Origin: Saccharomycopsis fibuligera x Saccharomycopsis cf. fibuligera
Lineage: Eukaryota > Ascomycota > Saccharomycetes > Ascoideales > Saccharomycopsidaceae
Reading direction: 5' to 3'
Length of the DNA: 64,000 nt
Assembly: GCA_001936135.1 (NCBI GenBank)
Contig: CP012817.1
Span: 2,852,001 to 2,916,000, forward strand
This document shows, piece after piece, positions 60,541-64,000 of this stretch. Made by a program: the position numbers and the translations under genes. Every line of letters starts with the position of its first letter. Within the stretch, counting starts at the first letter, position 1. A model generated the notes under the pieces. The model searched no databases. It worked only from the letters and a program-made list of their open reading frames with translations, and was not told the origin of the DNA.

Positions 60541-62662
60541 AAACTTATAATAATTGGCAGACTTATTGTATAAGTCCCTCAACTATTATATGCTGATGAA
60601 TTATTATGGTTTTTCTTTTTCTTTTTCTTTGTCTCTTCTTTGTTCAATATCATTGCTACCTTTTTATTAACTTTACCGCACATTTTTCACCAGTTACCGC
60701 ACATTTTTCACCAGTTCTGCTATGATCGTGTACTATTTTTTCTTTTTAAATGCTTGCACTGATGCTCTTTTTTTCACTTTTTGCATTGCAAATTATGCTG
60801 TGTTTATTCTAATTGAGAATTATTATGGTTTCGCATATCTATATAATACTTTTTTACATTGTGCATTCTATACGTTCCGCATAAAGAATATATATCTGTT
60901 GGAGTTCTTCGTTTGATTCCAAAATAAGGCGCATAATTATATGTTGGTATATATATAATAAATATTTTGGTGGTATTTGCCCGAAGTTGCTGTCTATATA
61001 ACTTTATGTAGAATCGTTGAAAAGATCTACCTTTTGAGATATAGTCCATCCATTTCTTCCATTATAGTGACAAACTATATACTGCGTTATACCGTTTATC
61101 GTAGGCAAGTTTTATGAAAGTATTGGGGCAACATAGAGCTTGCAAAACACCCATTGTAATTTCTAAGCATATATTTTTACCATGTCAGTTCTATGTAAAG
61201 TAATACATCAATTTTTCTGCTCTTTGCTAGTCAAATTTTGTACCATCGTGTGAAAACCTCCATATTCTTAGACAATTGGGCTCGTAACTTTTTGACATGC
61301 AGTTGCAACATTCTTGGAATAAACCTGTTCTTCTATTCTGTAGAATTTTATACGAAGTTCTAATATCAATATTTATCATGCGGGATACTATAGATGTATG
61401 CAGATATATGTATCCTGCATAATGACATATACACTTGTATTCTATTTATAGATTTGTATAACGGGTGAAAGTGTTACCCAAATAGGAAAGAGAGGTTTGA
61501 TCAAATCCGATTCAATTCAATTGCCAATACGCCAATTAATGTAACATTTAATTCAATAAGTACGTTCCTACTAACAACCATATTTGCATTGACCGTTAAA
61601 CTTGGGCATTGTTTATTTTATTGGCCGTTACTAATTCTGTTGGCCCGAACAGTAGAGCCACGCCATTTGATTATATCTACCATGGCCAAGTCTTGGTTAG
61701 GAAAATGGATATAGGTGGCAACTAACAAAAGTTTATTTGATCGTTTTGATAACCGTTCCCCGGGACCCTTCAAATTGTAAGTTGTAAGGCAACGATACCC
61801 AATCAGCTGCTATAGAATATTTTCAAGCTTTACTAATAACCGCACTATACTTATAATCGAGAGATGTCTTTGACACCCTCGACACAATTACATTGCATGA
61901 CACGTCTTCCAGTATACATATGTACAGTTACGTAATGCAAAAATAATTTTGACATTAAATATTCCACGTTTTACATCATAATGTTAAGAATTTACAGATA
62001 TGACATGCAAACGTCTACCATCTCAGGGGTTCCCTATGCTTTGCGAACACCTGGAGATCTGCAGGTCCGATGCACAAATAATAAATGCCGTGCATGGAAT
62101 CTTTTCCGTGCCGTTACTTTTTATTTTTAACTTTTGTCCGTTTCTTCTGCTTTTGTTTTTCTTTCTTTCGGGAAAAGAGTGCTATGAGTGCAAGCGTTTC
62201 TTCCCTAACTAATAGATATAATGAAAAACACGTACTCATGAAATATATTTTGTATGAAAGTAAAAGTAGCGCAGTTGTTTAACAAATTCTTTGCTGCAGA
62301 AGTAAGGTGTACAAATGTTTGTGCAGAACGTCGAAAAAAACTCCTCATATGCAGCTGCAGATACAATAATTTCCCAGTCTGTCTTTCAGTTATCACGCAA
62401 TTGGTAACAAACAAACAAACAAAAAAAAAAAAAAATCTGCATGCAAAGGTTTCAACTTGTCATTGAAAATGTATTTTTAGCAAGGGTCAAGGTACCACAT
62501 ACCTTAATATAAAAATAAATTCAAGTGTTTGAGGAAATTATAAATGAGAGGACCTTCCCCTTATTTAAGCCTCCAATAAACCTCTTTCTTTAAATTTTAT
62601 AATCATCAATATTTAACTTACCACAAAACTTAATTAACCATAATACGATACCACCTATACTA
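60541..62662. promoter_or_regulatory. Long AT-rich region upstream of wall protein gene
   Basis: A 2.1-kb region without a supportable gene; several frames of 60-80 codons on both strands are AT-driven and featureless. It probably contains a long regulated promoter for the wall protein at 62663, whose final 150 bp are AT-rich with TTATTTAAG. A tandem 21-bp repeat lies at 60673-60714. No tRNA, LTR or other element was found. Confidence 0.45.
60673..60714. repeat. Tandem duplication of a 21-bp unit
   Basis: TTACCGCACATTTTTCACCAG occurs twice head to tail (60673-60693 and 60694-60714) without change, 130 bp after the BAR-SH3 stop. The exactness suggests a recent duplication. Confidence 0.9.
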
Positions 62663-63484
62663 ATGAATTTCCTTTCTGCTACTTCATTCCTTGCTTTGGC
62701 TGCTTATGTTGCCGCTACTTCAAGCTTTCAATTGACAGCCAAAGGTGGCAATATTAATGCTAAAGTTACTTACAAAGATGATACCATAACGCTAGATAAT
62801 GGTAATACTGCTACTATTGTATTGGAAGAAAACAGTGGTTATGCTTCCATTGACGGCCAATACCTTGAAAACACTCCAAAAGGCGTCAAATTGACCCAAA
62901 AGTCTGAAGCTTCTAAAAATTGGGGTACTGTTGATGGTGTTTTCAGATTTGGTTCAACTCCTGACAGTACTACATTCTATGCTTGCGACAGCTCTGAATA
63001 CGGTAAAACCTTGCAAACTTTCCAGTGCGACAATGGTACTAAAGTTACCTTGACTCCATCGGATGCTAATGATTCTTCTGCTTCTAAGTCTAGCTCTGCT
63101 GCTGCTTCTTCCACCGAGGCTTCTTCTACTGCTGCTTCTTCCACCGAGGCTTCTTCCACTGAGGCTTCTTCCACCGAGGCTTCTTCCACCGAGGCTTCTT
63201 CCACCGTTGCTGCTTCTTCTGCTGCTTCTACTGCTGTTTCTTCCACCGAGGCTTCTTCCACCGAGGCTTCTTCCACTGCTGCTGCTTCTTCTACTGCTGC
63301 TTCTTCCTCTGCTTCAGCTCAAACCACACAAACTACCCAAATTGTTTCCAGTGCTGCTTCTGAGTCTGCTTCTGCTTCTGCATCTACCACGGCTTCTATT
63401 TCTCAAAGTTATACCGGTGGCGCCTCATTTTTGAAATGTGGATCTGCAGCTGCCGGTTTTGCTGTTGCTGCTATGTTGATGTAA
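62663..63484 (+). CDS. GPI-anchored cell wall mannoprotein with Ser/Thr/Ala/Glu repeats
   Basis: A 273-residue wall protein. Signal peptide about 1-18 (MNFLSATSFLALAAYVAA). N-terminal globular domain (about 20-135) starts SSFQLTAKGGNINAKV, with DGVFRFGSTPDSTTFYACDS, and ends in YGKTLQTFQCDNGTKVTLTP. It contains two Cys likely forming a disulfide. Residues about 140-245 are Ser/Thr-rich with repeated SSTEA units encoded by a 15-bp repeat (about 63110-63285). The C-terminus has a Gly-rich site (TGGASFLKCGSAAAG) and a hydrophobic end, a GPI signal. Layout fits small abundant yeast-form wall proteins of Candida. The leader is A-rich, as in strongly expressed genes. No family name is certain. Confidence 0.8.
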   Translation: MNFLSATSFLALAAYVAATSSFQLTAKGGNINAKVTYKDDTITLDNGNTATIVLEENSGYASIDGQYLENTPKGVKLTQKSEASKNWGTVDGVFRFGSTPDSTTFYACDSSEYGKTLQTFQCDNGTKVTLTPSDANDSSASKSSSAAASSTEASSTAASSTEASSTEASSTEASSTEASSTVAASSAASTAVSSTEASSTEASSTAAASSTAASSSASAQTTQTTQIVSSAASESASASASTTASISQSYTGGASFLKCGSAAAGFAVAAMLM

Positions 63485-63521
63485 AAAATTTTCACAAATT
63501 AATGATTGTTACTTGGCTTTA

Positions 63522-63559
<38 letters not shown>

Positions 63560-64000
63560 TTTTTTAGACAATAACTTTACGATAATAATGACTAATATAA
63601 GTATTTTAAAAAAATTTTTAAGTTGTAAACTGATTTAACTATGATAACAATGACGATTTAGTAAACAGAATACCTGCCCTCATTTCTTGCCAAATGGGGT
63701 ACCAATATCACAATCATCCAAAGGCTAAACCGTTTGCCTTTGAGGCTTACCAAAAAAAAGTATATCCTCTAATTATCAAGATAAGCGCTTAAGGCTTTCG
63801 CAAGATTCAACCATTTTTGGTTACTTCGGATTTAGCCTTTTACGTAAAATTTGTGCAGCTATAACTCATGTTCATATTAATGACTGAGTATGACTGAAAA
63901 TCTCCAGAGGGACAAAACTTCATAATAAGTGCCATGCTTCAATCAGATGGCAAATTGTACCACTATGCTTTCATCTTGCTGCAAAATAATCCGATGGCTT
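63485..64000. other. Right edge, 3' flank with poly-A run
   Basis: 516 bp after the wall protein gene, with a run of 31 A (63527-63557). No ORF with recognisable features reaches the right edge. Confidence 0.45.

Noticed and set aside
63063-63434. Leu/Pro-rich ORF in another frame of the wall protein gene
   Set aside because: It is the shifted reading of the Ser/Thr/Ala repeat and has no independent start context.

Overview
The window is nuclear DNA of an ascomycete budding yeast (Saccharomycotina), most likely a CTG-clade Candida/Lodderomyces-type species. Genes are compact. Introns are few, short and close to the 5' end, with GTATGT/GTAAGT/GTGAGT donors and TACTAAC-type branch sites. Leucine is mostly TTG, with CTG avoided in the ribosomal protein gene. 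The gene set includes a POX18-type peroxisomal SCP2 protein, a TRAPPC11 homologue (absent from Saccharomyces) and GPI-anchored wall proteins. The CTG assignment is an inference: one CTG codon falls where AMSH enzymes have Thr, which fits Ser better than Leu. I saw no tRNA, rRNA, transposon, LTR or CRISPR array.

Layout. 1-1473: no gene. 1474-17580: five minus-strand genes: HRR25-type casein kinase, a mitochondrial DUF1992 protein, TTI1, TRAPPC11, and a low-complexity coiled-coil protein with a ubiquitin-like region. 17.6-19.15 kb: GC-rich, repeat-laden divergent spacer. 19151-21507 (+): a spliced AMSH-type protein whose JAMM zinc site is destroyed. 21.8-26.7 kb (-): COG3 and an unrecognised secreted protein. 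27.6-32.7 kb: MDM12, COQ10 (spliced), EAF7 and NAM9. 33-40 kb: SRV2/CAP (spliced), KEL3, DIM1, an unannotated-looking three-exon small membrane protein, and FKBP12 (spliced). 40-47.7 kb: EHD3, NOG1, an unknown nuclear-looking protein, VPS24 (spliced) and a POX18-like protein. 50.1 kb: RPS25 with a probable 5'UTR intron. 51.5-57.7 kb: a GPI wall protein, a GFD2-type DEDDh exonuclease, a TDA5-type SDR and IWR1 (four exons). 58.5-63.5 kb: a BAR-SH3 protein and a second GPI wall protein.

The genes are mostly independent housekeeping functions, but themes recur. Membrane traffic and contact sites: TRAPPC11, COG3, MDM12, VPS24, the AMSH-like protein, the BAR-SH3 protein. Ribosome production: NOG1, DIM1, RPS25, NAM9. 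NOG1 and DIM1 both carry RRPE- and PAC-like promoter motifs. Mitochondrial metabolism: COQ10, EHD3, NAM9, the DUF1992 protein. The most unusual item is the AMSH-like protein: it keeps the AMSH N-terminal domain and MPN fold signatures but has lost the catalytic Glu and both zinc-binding His, so it looks like a pseudo-deubiquitinase that may act like the yeast ubiquitin regulator Rfu1.
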